Source: CAYMST01 sp964393115
GTDB lineage: Bacteria; Bacteroidota; Bacteroidia; Cytophagales; Cyclobacteriaceae
Assembly (NCBI GenBank): GCA_964393115.1
Contig: CAYMST010000103.1
Span: forward strand, 1-15,190
Length of the DNA stretch: 15,190 nt
Reading direction: 5' to 3'
Notes under the pieces: model-generated
The model's database searches: none
What the model was told of the DNA's origin: nothing
What the model saw: the letters and a program-made list of their open reading frames with translations, nothing else
Position numbers and translations under genes: made by a program
In this document: piece after piece, positions 1 through 6,734 of the stretch
Numbering within the stretch: position 1 is the first letter of the stretch
Layout: each line of letters starts with the position of its first letter

Positions 1-86
1 CGAATGCCGCTATTGTGACAACCGATATAGTGACCACAAACGGGTTTATTCATACTATTGACGAGGTTTTACTTCCGTCAAATTAA
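1..86 (+). CDS. FAS1 (fasciclin) domain protein, C-terminal fragment
   Basis: Only the last 27 codons are present. The frame begins at base 3 and ends with TAA at 84-86. The peptide starts NAAIVTTDIVTTNGFIHTID and ends EVLLPSN. The pattern D-I-x-T-x-N-G-x-I-H-x-I-D-x-V-L-L-P is the conserved H2 motif that closes FAS1 domains. FAS1 proteins are extracellular or lipid-anchored adhesion-type domains, common in Bacteroidota. Nothing can be said about the rest of the protein. A 12-bp stem-loop follows the stop codon directly. The call rests on one short but characteristic motif. Confidence 0.75.
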   Translation, partial: NAAIVTTDIVTTNGFIHTIDEVLLPSN

Positions 87-95
87 GCGCTCCAC

Positions 96-125
96 AACCT
101 GCAATGAACAAGCTCATTGCAGGTT
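96..125 (+). terminator. Stem-loop after the FAS1 gene, probable terminator
   Basis: A perfect 12-bp inverted repeat, AACCTGCAATGA (96-107) and TCATTGCAGGTT (114-125), encloses a 6-nt loop. It begins 10 bases after the FAS1 stop codon. The T run after the stem is short (TTTATAC), so termination efficiency is uncertain. The ATG of the next small ORF (104) lies inside the stem, which weakens the case for that ORF starting there. Confidence 0.55.
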
Positions 126-370
126 TATACCATTTAGGCTATATAAATTATCTGAATTCGGAAAGGAGTAAGGAAAACGACTATGCTGTAATAGGTTTCA
201 TTGGCCTAATCGAACACTTCATAAAAGTGGGTAAACAAGATTGGATAATAGATAAATGGCACTCGGTAGACCACGTCATTGAAAAAATCATAGAAAGAGA
301 GACTACTATTCCCACGTTTATAGAGAATGTTGAATTCGGGGAAAGAATAATAAAATTCAAAAAAGAATAG
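104..370 (+). CDS. Small ORF of unknown function (possibly a gene remnant)
   Basis: An 88-aa frame that I do not recognise. The protein is mixed charged and aliphatic, with no signal peptide and no transmembrane segment. Residues about 25-70 look like an alpha-helical soluble segment with ordinary amino-acid use (aromatic and Ile rich, few Cys). The only ATG near the 5' end sits in the stem of the terminator-like hairpin at 96-125 and has no ribosome-binding site. Either the true start differs or this is the 3' remnant of a longer gene. A strong terminator (400-439) follows 30 bases after the stop, which suggests a transcribed unit once ended here. Confidence 0.35.
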   Translation: MNKLIAGLYHLGYINYLNSERSKENDYAVIGFIGLIEHFIKVGKQDWIIDKWHSVDHVIEKIIERETTIPTFIENVEFGERIIKFKKE

Positions 371-401
371 ATGGGGAAATATTCAGTATATACCATCTAT
401 T
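366..401. repeat. Inverted repeat overlapping the following terminator
   Basis: AATAGATGG (366-374) is the exact reverse complement of CCATCTATT (393-401), with an 18-nt loop. Its right arm shares two bases with the first arm of the terminator stem at 400-434, so the two hairpins cannot both form fully. It may only extend the terminator structure. Confidence 0.4.
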
Positions 402-439
402 CCTGATTGATTGTATGAAATAATCAATCAGGAATTTTT
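400..439 (+). terminator. Rho-independent terminator
   Basis: A perfect 13-bp stem, TTCCTGATTGATT (400-412) and AATCAATCAGGAA (422-434), with a 9-nt loop is followed by TTTTT at 435-439. This is a good intrinsic terminator for plus-strand transcription coming through 104-370. It is the strongest terminator in the window. Confidence 0.75.
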
Positions 440-474
440 AGTGAAATGGAACAAGGTCATTTCGGATCTATTAC

Positions 475-498
475 AAAAAACCTAGCAGCGCTAGGTTT
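475..498 (-). terminator. Rho-independent terminator for the lipoprotein gene
   Basis: A 9-bp stem, AAACCTAGC (478-486) and GCTAGGTTT (490-498), has a 3-nt loop. Read on the minus strand the stem is followed by a run of six T (complement of the A run 475-480). It lies 107 bases past the stop of the minus-strand lipoprotein gene (605) and is the first terminator its transcript would meet. Confidence 0.65.
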
Positions 499-604
499 GA
501 TAAAACTGGAATATTAACGATCCTTTAGGGCAAGACATGAAGACTAACCAGGTAGTTCCTAAATTACGCTTGCGCTCATCTTGAAAATAATGGGTGTGGT
601 TTCT

Positions 605-1123
605 CTATTCAGGCACTTTGAAAGTATTTGCAATCCCTTCGAATGTAGATTTGAAGGCATCAAAGTCATCTTCCAACGCCGTACAAGTGATGGTATAACC
701 AATATCTTTATGAACAAGTATATAGGTAAGATATTTTAGGTCAAGGTTGTTAAAAGTAGCCAGGAATGTGATTCTCTTTGTGTTAACTCCATCGATAACG
801 ACATCTTCCTCTTCTAGTGCTTCAAAACCATTAAAACTACGAAGGCCAACTAATGATGCCTCATAATATGTTTCAAGGCTAGTTCCAGCGGCCGGTTCTT
901 CTGTAATTACCACATTTTCACTGAATATATCTGAATTTCCGTCTAGAGGACTTCTACCAATGACTCTAATAACTCCCGATTCGTTGTTGATTACCTCCCA
1001 TGTAGCTGGAAAAGTGATACTGATATCATTTGTACTGGGCGCGGGAGTTTCATCATCATCTTGACAAGAACTGGCTAATACAGATAAGCCAATAAGTAGT
1101 ACGAAGTAAAAAGTAGTTTTCAT
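605..1123 (-). CDS. PsbP/DcrB-like lipoprotein
   Basis: A probable 172-aa lipoprotein. The frame can be opened six codons earlier at a TTG (1141), but the ATG at 1123 gives a cleaner lipoprotein signal: MKTT, a hydrophobic core, then the lipobox LASSC with Cys20, followed by an Asp-rich CQDDDE segment. Asp at +2/+3 and an acidic tether are usual for Bacteroidota lipoproteins. The mature part (about residues 35-172) is beta-rich: a start like ISITFPATWEV, a middle VIDGVNTKRITF, and an end DAFKSTFEGIANTFKV. That layout resembles PsbP/DcrB-like domains, small stress- or envelope-associated folds of unclear biochemical role. It stands alone with its own terminator. No function is assigned; lipidation is well supported, the family call is moderate. 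Confidence 0.7.
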   Translation of the reverse strand: MKTTFYFVLLIGLSVLASSCQDDDETPAPSTNDISITFPATWEVINNESGVIRVIGRSPLDGNSDIFSENVVITEEPAAGTSLETYYEASLVGLRSFNGFEALEEEDVVIDGVNTKRITFLATFNNLDLKYLTYILVHKDIGYTITCTALEDDFDAFKSTFEGIANTFKVPE

Positions 1124-1389
1124 AATTTCAATTTTGCGCAAACGTAAAAAAGAAATTATGAAATCCTAAACGTTTACAACGTAATTATGCGAGTAAGTTA
1201 AAATAAAATGATAATTCTATAAATATTAGAACGAAATTGAGATTCGGATGCAAAGTTTTTCAATCGGACTCTTTGCCGTTAGGAGAGAATGTTTATTGAA
1301 TTGTTTTACCCGACTATATATCCCCTTAAAAATAGTACCAAGGATGTAATGCTAACCTCTATTACCTTCCGTTTTCACAGAAAATACAA

Positions 1390-1416
1390 TCCCCGACATT
1401 CATAATTTGTCGGGGA
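1390..1416 (-). terminator. Stem-loop terminator after the 92-aa gene
   Basis: TCCCCGACA (1390-1398) pairs perfectly with TGTCGGGGA (1408-1416) across a 9-nt loop. It sits 11 bases past the minus-strand stop at 1428. On the minus strand the flank after the stem reads TTGTATTTTC, a moderately U-rich tail. Confidence 0.65.
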
Positions 1417-1427
1417 CTATTCAAGCT

Positions 1428-1706
1428 CTAATGAATTATCTTTTGAATTCTACCGATTGGAATCGAAAGCCCTCCTCGGAACAACACATATTTTTCGGTA
1501 ATGGCCGTGACAACCTTATCCAGAGTTCTAGAAAACCCATTGTCATCCAAAAATCTCAAAAAGGTTGATTCGTTATATAAACTACCCAACATAGCAGCTC
1601 TTTTTAATTCATACATTAATAATCGCTTACTTACATCCTCATGCTCTTCAGATCTTTGCGCTTTATTAGTTCTGTTATCTTGTTTCTTAAATTTGAAAGT
1701 ATTCAT
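1428..1706 (-). CDS. Hypothetical 92-aa protein
   Basis: Starts with ATG at 1706 and is closed by a good stem-loop (1390-1416), which supports a real transcription unit. The first 25 residues are highly charged and probably disordered (K, R, E, D, Q). Residues about 27-92 look like a compact helical domain, with YELKRAAMLGSLYNESTFLRF and then a basic C-terminus GGLSIPIGRIQKIIH. There is no signal peptide and no Cys. The basic charge would suit nucleic-acid or ribosome contact, but I recognise no family and assign no function. A plus-strand ORF across the same bases (1501-1725) is a shadow. Confidence 0.5.
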   Translation of the reverse strand: MNTFKFKKQDNRTNKAQRSEEHEDVSKRLLMYELKRAAMLGSLYNESTFLRFLDDNGFSRTLDKVVTAITEKYVLFRGGLSIPIGRIQKIIH

Positions 1707-1802
1707 CTTTGATATTCGATTTTAGTAATAAATAGTAACAGTGGTTTTCCAAAAATTTGAATTAGTGGTAATGGCTAAGGATACCATTTATAAACCCTGC
1801 TA

Positions 1803-2117
1803 TCAATCGAATAACTTCAATGCACTATGTAAAATATATAGTCTCTTAACAACTGGAATAGCGATGTTGGCGACTATATAGTTTATTTCAATTTGATGGT
1901 TTTGGCCGGTAAGTGAGAATTGATTTTGTTTCGGATGTGGTCCCTTGCTTACCTTAAGATCTTGTGTATAGTGCCAGAATATTTCTTCGTGAAAGTCATT
2001 TGTTTCTTGTAGTATTTCTGATGATGACACCGGGACGGCCGCAAAAAACAATATGAACATCAGCAGGTAGCCTTTTACCTGATTTCGCTTTGTCCATATG
2101 TTTTTTAATCTATTCAC
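1803..2117 (-). CDS. Possible small exported protein, unknown function
   Basis: A 104-aa frame opened by GTG at 2117; the first ATG is at 2060 (codon 20). The GTG start gives a conventional signal peptide: a basic n-region (K, R, K, R, K), a hydrophobic core around residues 18-30 (LLMFILFFAAVPV) and Ser-rich residues at the cleavage zone. The ATG start would lose the positive n-region. The remaining 70 residues have no motif I recognise. No clear terminator follows in 1707-1802. It may be a genuine small periplasmic protein or chance; coding status is doubtful. Confidence 0.4.
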   Translation of the reverse strand: MNRLKNIWTKRNQVKGYLLMFILFFAAVPVSSSEILQETNDFHEEIFWHYTQDLKVSKGPHPKQNQFSLTGQNHQIEINYIVANIAIPVVKRLYILHSALKLFD

Positions 2118-2583
2118 AGTATATCTGGTTATGCTGATAGTAACGCTATTGATTTAGTTCTGGTTACATCTATCTAATAAACTATTGCTTTTTGTTGAAA
2201 TAGTTATACCTTATTTGTCTTAGGTAACACAGGGTTTATCGTATATATCTTAAATTTAATCCAACAAACGAATAGGTCCTAACCTCTTCTATTTAATTAA
2301 GTTATGCATAAAATAACATGCTTTTATGTGCCTTTTGAAAGTAAATTGGAAGGCGACATGATAATCCGTTGTTTCTTCAATTTATATCGGTTATCTCTAA
2401 ACAGACAGGTATAAAAAAGGGGGTATTCAATAACATTGAGTTTAAAATCACACTAAACAACTCTAATTTGGCTTTGAATCCACGTATTGATTCTTACCTT
2501 ACGCTCTGGTATTTTAAGACAGTTCCATTTCTAACTTTATTGAAAAAGTTGATTTAGTTGATACCGCTATCCATACAGATGTA
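2118..2583. other. 466-bp gap without a convincing gene
   Basis: Upstream region of the plus-strand glycosidase and of the doubtful 1803-2117 gene. The only open frame (2369-2557, plus) starts with TTG, has low-complexity composition and no recognisable domain, so it is not called. Small inverted repeats are present, for example CATAAAA/TTTTATG at 2307-2313 and 2322-2328. I found no TAnnTTTG -7 box with a matching -33 element, no riboswitch-like structure and no repeat family. Confidence 0.5.
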
Positions 2584-5217
2584 ATGAAAAAATTGTTCCT
2601 TCATATTCTCAGGTTACTATCGTTAATCATATTCTTATCTTCTTGTCAAGAGGTTCATGAAATTTATAGCTCCCAGTCATTTCAAATTTATAACGATCGA
2701 GTCGTACAAGGAACCTTTAATGCCAAAGTCAATTCGCTAGGGGGGATAACCTCAAATTATACTTCCCCACAAAAAAAGCCCATAACCCGGGAGATTTCAT
2801 TTAGATTCAGTGTTAACTTAAAAAACAACGAGCTTCCTTATGGTGAACACCACAAGATCATTGTTACACCTAACGACAGTGGTGTTTTTTATTCACCAAT
2901 CATCCAATTTGGTAAACCTTACTCTGGTCAAAATAGGCGAGGAAAAGAGAAGTTAGAACCATTAACGACAGTTGTCTTTAGAGTTGATCTATCCAGGATC
3001 TTTTCTGATTTCAAAAACAAAGGATATTATATCGATATACACGGAGAACGCATTAATCAAGAAGATTTTAAGTCTATTCATATTGCAAGCGATGTATTTC
3101 CATTACGAAACGATTATGAAAACTTATATTTTTTTGATCAAGAACTCCTTGATGAAGATCAGGATGGAATATATGAGGTGAAAATCGTTTTCAATCAGGA
3201 AGCGGTACTTGAAGAAAATAGTTCAACTTGGGTTCCATCCAGAGACCTCTCTAATTACCCAACTTTTCATAGTGAGATACCAATTCTGAATGCGTTATAT
3301 GATTTGACCATTGAAGAGACAAAGATGCTCTCCGAATCAGATGGTACTTTTCGAACAGGCGCTAAGTGGGACGGGGTATGGACACGCGATATTAGTTATT
3401 CCACTATGTTAGGTCTGCCGTTCATTGACGTGGAAAGAATACAACGGTCGCTACTTCGTAAAATTCAAGATGGAAAAATCATACAAGACAAAGGGTCTGG
3501 AGGTTCTTGGCCCGTTTCTTCAGATAGAATAGTATGGGCGATCGCTGCTTGGGAAGTATATAAGTATACGGGCAGTGAAGAATGGCTCAAGCAGTCGTAT
3601 GATATCATTAAAAGATCATTAAGCCAAGATAGCGCTATCATTTTAGACCCTAAACTTGGTATGTTTCGGGGAGAATCATCTTTTTTAGATTGGAGAGCGC
3701 AAACCTATCCTGCATGGATGGATAATGTAGACATTTACAGGTCTATCTGCTTGAGCACAAATCTTATTTACTTCAAGACGTACCTTACGCTAGCTCAAAT
3801 GGCCGACATTCTAGGGTTAGAGACCGAAAAGAAACAATATACCACCATATCGAATGATCTCAAAAAGAATATCAAAAAACAGCTTTGGATGTCTGATAAG
3901 GGATATTTTGCGCAATATCTTTATGGAAGAAACCATCTCCTAACCTCTCCAAAACCCGACGCTCTTGGTGAAGCACTTGCGGTCCTTTTCGAGATAACTG
4001 ATGGTACTGAAACCCACTCTATCCTGCAAAACACTCCTATTCTAGAGTTTGGTATTCCTTGCATTTATCCTCAAATCAAGGATGTAATGCCATATCACAA
4101 TAATGGAATTTGGCCCTTTGTACAATCATTTTGGAATTTGGCTGCTGCTAAGGCTAAGCATAATGAAGCCGTAGAACACGGACTAGCGAGTCTGATTCGA
4201 TCAACTGCCTTATTTCTAAGTAATAAAGAGAATATGATTGCTGAAAACGGTGATTACGCCACATTGCAAAATTCCGACCGACAGTTGTGGTCTGTTAGCG
4301 GTTTCCTAGCAATGATTTATAAATTATTATTTGGAATGGAAATCAACCAAAATGGGATATTGCGTTTTAACCCTATGGTACCTAAAATGCTAGCTAATGA
4401 TATGTATCTCAAAAACCTGGTAATACGGGAATGTACAATCTCAATATCTCTGAAGGGATACGGCAATAAAATTCAATCGTTCATTGTCAATGGAAATGAT
4501 ACTCCAGAACATGAAATTGACCTCACAAAGCAAGGAGAGTATGACATAGAAATCATATTAATGAATAATCAAATACCTAGTAAACAGTTGAATATCATTC
4601 GTAATGACTACCAGCCTTCTTTTCCAACTTTATTCGAATCAGACCATACTATTAACTGGAATAAAGTTCCTGAAGCAACAGAGTATGAAGTCTTTGTCAA
4701 CGGAATCTCACAGGGATTACAAACAAATTGCTTTACAAAAAGGCAAAAAGGTACTAATGAATATACTGTCCGAGCTCGTGATCAAAATGGATCATGGTCT
4801 TTTGTATCTAATCCTTTTATTGACAGAAAAGAGGCCATTACACGAGTATCGTGGAGTGATGAAACGATAGAGCTGACCACGGTTAAAAACAAAAACATCG
4901 ATTTGGTAGTAAATATCGAAAAAGAGGGTGATTATTTGGTTTGGTTCGACTACGCTAATGGATCCGGTCCTTGGAACTCGGATAATAAATGCGCCATTAG
5001 AACATTGAGCATAAACGGAAACCAATACCCTGTTATCATGCCTCAGCGCGGGAAAGAGCTCTGGAATTCTTTTGGCACTACCAATCGTGAACGAATAAAG
5101 CTTACTAAAGGAAATAATGAATTTGAATTCCTCTTGCTATCCGAAAATCAAAATATGAACGGGAACATCAATAAAGCCAGACTCGGTAAGATGTATTTAC
5201 AAAAAATGGATAATTAG
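2584..5217 (+). CDS. Lipoprotein six-hairpin glycoside hydrolase with FN3-like and CBM-like tail
   Basis: An 877-aa surface or periplasmic glycosidase. It has a lipoprotein signal with lipobox LSSC (Cys21). Residues about 30-215 form a beta-rich N-terminal domain ending in an Asp-rich loop (DEDQDGIYEV, about 190-199). Residues about 230-600 are an (alpha/alpha)6 catalytic domain of the GH63/GH78-like kind. Its signature is KWDGVWTRDISYSTMLGLP (261-279), followed by GGSWPVSSDRIVWAIAAWE, RGESSFLDWRAQTYP (about 362-376) and SDRQLWSVSGFLAMIYKLLFG. Likely acidic catalytic residues lie in the RGESSFLDWR and AENGD (about 553-557) segments, but I cannot fix them. Residues about 680-750 look FN3-like. 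Residues about 755-877 look like a CBM6/CBM35-type beta-sandwich. It is convergent with the next gene, with only 26 bases between stops. The linkage it cleaves (alpha-rhamnosyl, alpha-glucosyl or other) is unknown. Confidence 0.8.
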   Translation: MKKLFLHILRLLSLIIFLSSCQEVHEIYSSQSFQIYNDRVVQGTFNAKVNSLGGITSNYTSPQKKPITREISFRFSVNLKNNELPYGEHHKIIVTPNDSGVFYSPIIQFGKPYSGQNRRGKEKLEPLTTVVFRVDLSRIFSDFKNKGYYIDIHGERINQEDFKSIHIASDVFPLRNDYENLYFFDQELLDEDQDGIYEVKIVFNQEAVLEENSSTWVPSRDLSNYPTFHSEIPILNALYDLTIEETKMLSESDGTFRTGAKWDGVWTRDISYSTMLGLPFIDVERIQRSLLRKIQDGKIIQDKGSGGSWPVSSDRIVWAIAAWEVYKYTGSEEWLKQSYDIIKRSLSQDSAIILDPKLGMFRGESSFLDWRAQTYPAWMDNVDIYRSICLSTNLIYFKTYLTLAQMADILGLETEKKQYTTISNDLKKNIKKQLWMSDKGYFAQYLYGRNHLLTSPKPDALGEALAVLFEITDGTETHSILQNTPILEFGIPCIYPQIKDVMPYHNNGIWPFVQSFWNLAAAKAKHNEAVEHGLASLIRSTALFLSNKENMIAENGDYATLQNSDRQLWSVSGFLAMIYKLLFGMEINQNGILRFNPMVPKMLANDMYLKNLVIRECTISISLKGYGNKIQSFIVNGNDTPEHEIDLTKQGEYDIEIILMNNQIPSKQLNIIRNDYQPSFPTLFESDHTINWNKVPEATEYEVFVNGISQGLQTNCFTKRQKGTNEYTVRARDQNGSWSFVSNPFIDRKEAITRVSWSDETIELTTVKNKNIDLVVNIEKEGDYLVWFDYANGSGPWNSDNKCAIRTLSINGNQYPVIMPQRGKELWNSFGTTNRERIKLTKGNNEFEFLLLSENQNMNGNINKARLGKMYLQKMDN

Positions 5218-5243
5218 CTTAATTGGGCCATCAAATAAATATT

Positions 5244-6563
5244 CTACTCCTTGACCACTTTCCATCTATAACTTTCACCAAAAGGGTTAATGGCTAATAG
5301 GATATAAGTCCCTCTTTCCAGTTTACCTATTGAAAAAGACCCGAATGTATCTTGAGGTCTGGTTTTACCAGATAATAGTTGTTCTTTTCCCGAAACATCG
5401 TACATGGTGTATGAGCTAATTTTCAACTGATCGTGAAAAAAACCGATGTCCTTAACTGGATTAGGGTATATCCCATTAGACATTCCTGTTTTGATTGGAA
5501 CTGAAGTGGGTATAGCCGGGGCTACTGGCTTTATGTAGTCAAATCGAATCCGATAGCGTTTGGTAAACAAACTATCTTCGGCCTTCACGAGTATTTCTGT
5601 AGTTCTTTCTGTAATTGATCCGCCTATTTTAGAAGCAGGCACGATAGTAACCTTGGCACCACCTTGCGCTGGTTCCGCAGTGAGTCTAGGAACTTCTAAA
5701 ATTGAGGTGTCCAGATATATAGTCTGAACAGATAGGTGTGCATCGAAGGCACTATAAGCGGTATCTGCTATCCATAGCTTTGCTATTTCTGCGTTGGAGG
5801 AAAGTTCATATTGTGCAACAACGAAGTTACGATAATACAGGCCAGGAATCGTTGCGGTATATTTTAAGTCGTAGCCGGGTGCGGAGCCGAGCCAAATCTT
5901 ATGATCTACAGGTGCATAGGGATATTCACCTGTAACATTCCATTTAGTCACTCCATCCACCATTACTTTAAACTTCTTGTATCGCCATTCTACCCGGATA
6001 GTATGCCATGTCGTTGAGTCCCATTCTAGTCCGTTGCCAGTCGGTTCTTCTGAGAAATCACGACAGTCCAAATCGCTACATGTGTGGAAAACGGCCAATG
6101 ATGAATTGTGCCGGTCTTCGCTATTTCTGGAGCAGCTTATTACCGATTTCATAGCGGCACGGTTTTGACGCCAATGCGTGTTCCAACGAAAGTAGTTTTG
6201 TTTGAAATTATTAAAGTATTGCGTCGGTTCTTCGATGCCACGTCCATCGTACATACCACAAAACGCATTGTCACTTCCGTGCTTAGCCTTGGAAGCGTGC
6301 ATTCCCCGTACTTGAAATTGAATGAATCCTTCTTCAACATTCTCTTCCAACTCGTATAAGATATGGTTGTTATTTCCATCCCCGTAACCAGGTGTCCATC
6401 CCTCAGGCGTAAAAGATGCGGGAACATTTGCCGAACCGGTTTCAACAACTTTGCCCTGCATAGTTTGCCCATTAAGTGGATCAAATATGATCGTATCGTA
6501 TTGTGCAAATACCGGAATTGTAACCGCAAACAATACACATAATGTTAAAGCTGATTTAGACAT
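5244..6563 (-). CDS. T9SS-secreted protein with concanavalin/LamG-like domain
   Basis: A 439-aa exported protein starting at ATG 6563. The signal peptide is about residues 1-20 (IPVFA then Q). Residues about 25-252 read as a beta-sandwich of the concanavalin/LamG type: strands such as GFIQFQVRGM, WHTIRVEWRYKKFKVMVDGV and GLYYRNFVVAQYEL, with six Cys between 102 and 167 able to form disulphides. Residues about 285-345 are an Ig/cadherin-like strand repeat ending TKRYRIRFDYI. Residues about 363-439 are a type A T9SS sorting domain: GIYPNPV, SSYTMYDVSGKE, LERGTYILLA, WKVVKE. It is therefore secreted through the type IX system to the cell surface or medium. It lies 171 bp downstream of the nitrilase-glycosidase fusion gene on the same strand and probably binds or cleaves the same glycan. 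No catalytic motif is certain. Confidence 0.8.
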   Translation of the reverse strand: MSKSALTLCVLFAVTIPVFAQYDTIIFDPLNGQTMQGKVVETGSANVPASFTPEGWTPGYGDGNNNHILYELEENVEEGFIQFQVRGMHASKAKHGSDNAFCGMYDGRGIEEPTQYFNNFKQNYFRWNTHWRQNRAAMKSVISCSRNSEDRHNSSLAVFHTCSDLDCRDFSEEPTGNGLEWDSTTWHTIRVEWRYKKFKVMVDGVTKWNVTGEYPYAPVDHKIWLGSAPGYDLKYTATIPGLYYRNFVVAQYELSSNAEIAKLWIADTAYSAFDAHLSVQTIYLDTSILEVPRLTAEPAQGGAKVTIVPASKIGGSITERTTEILVKAEDSLFTKRYRIRFDYIKPVAPAIPTSVPIKTGMSNGIYPNPVKDIGFFHDQLKISSYTMYDVSGKEQLLSGKTRPQDTFGSFSIGKLERGTYILLAINPFGESYRWKVVKE

Positions 6564-6734
6564 ATTGTATGGTTTAAAATTGTTGTTTTGAGCCGCAAAA
6601 ATTCACTCCCTCTGTAGATCATTCTTTACTATTTCTACTATATACAGTTGGTGAATGACTATAATGAAGCACTGTACCTGGCAAGTATAACGTGTTCATT
6701 ATTAAATACTTAATCTTACTTTACAAAAATGGTA

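Noticed and set aside
1124..1141. Six-codon upstream TTG start for the lipoprotein gene
   Set aside because: The ATG at 1123 gives a standard lipoprotein signal peptide; TTG adds nothing recognisable.
1501..1725. 74-aa plus-strand ORF
   Set aside because: Antisense shadow of the minus-strand 92-aa gene, which has its own terminator.
2369..2557. 62-aa plus-strand ORF starting with TTG
   Set aside because: No motif, poor start, and composition like non-coding AT-rich DNA.
3549..3571. GTATAC sequence near 3560 as an operator
   Set aside because: It is a single core inside the coding region of the glycosidase, without the paired arrangement.
6149..6538. 129-aa minus-strand ORF
   Set aside because: Alternate-frame shadow inside the T9SS-secreted protein gene, whose frame carries a signal peptide and clear domains.
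6635..6655. CTATATACAGTT as another site of the GntR regulator
   Set aside because: It matches only part of the TTGTATACAA core and sits in an AT-rich gap where such matches are expected by chance.
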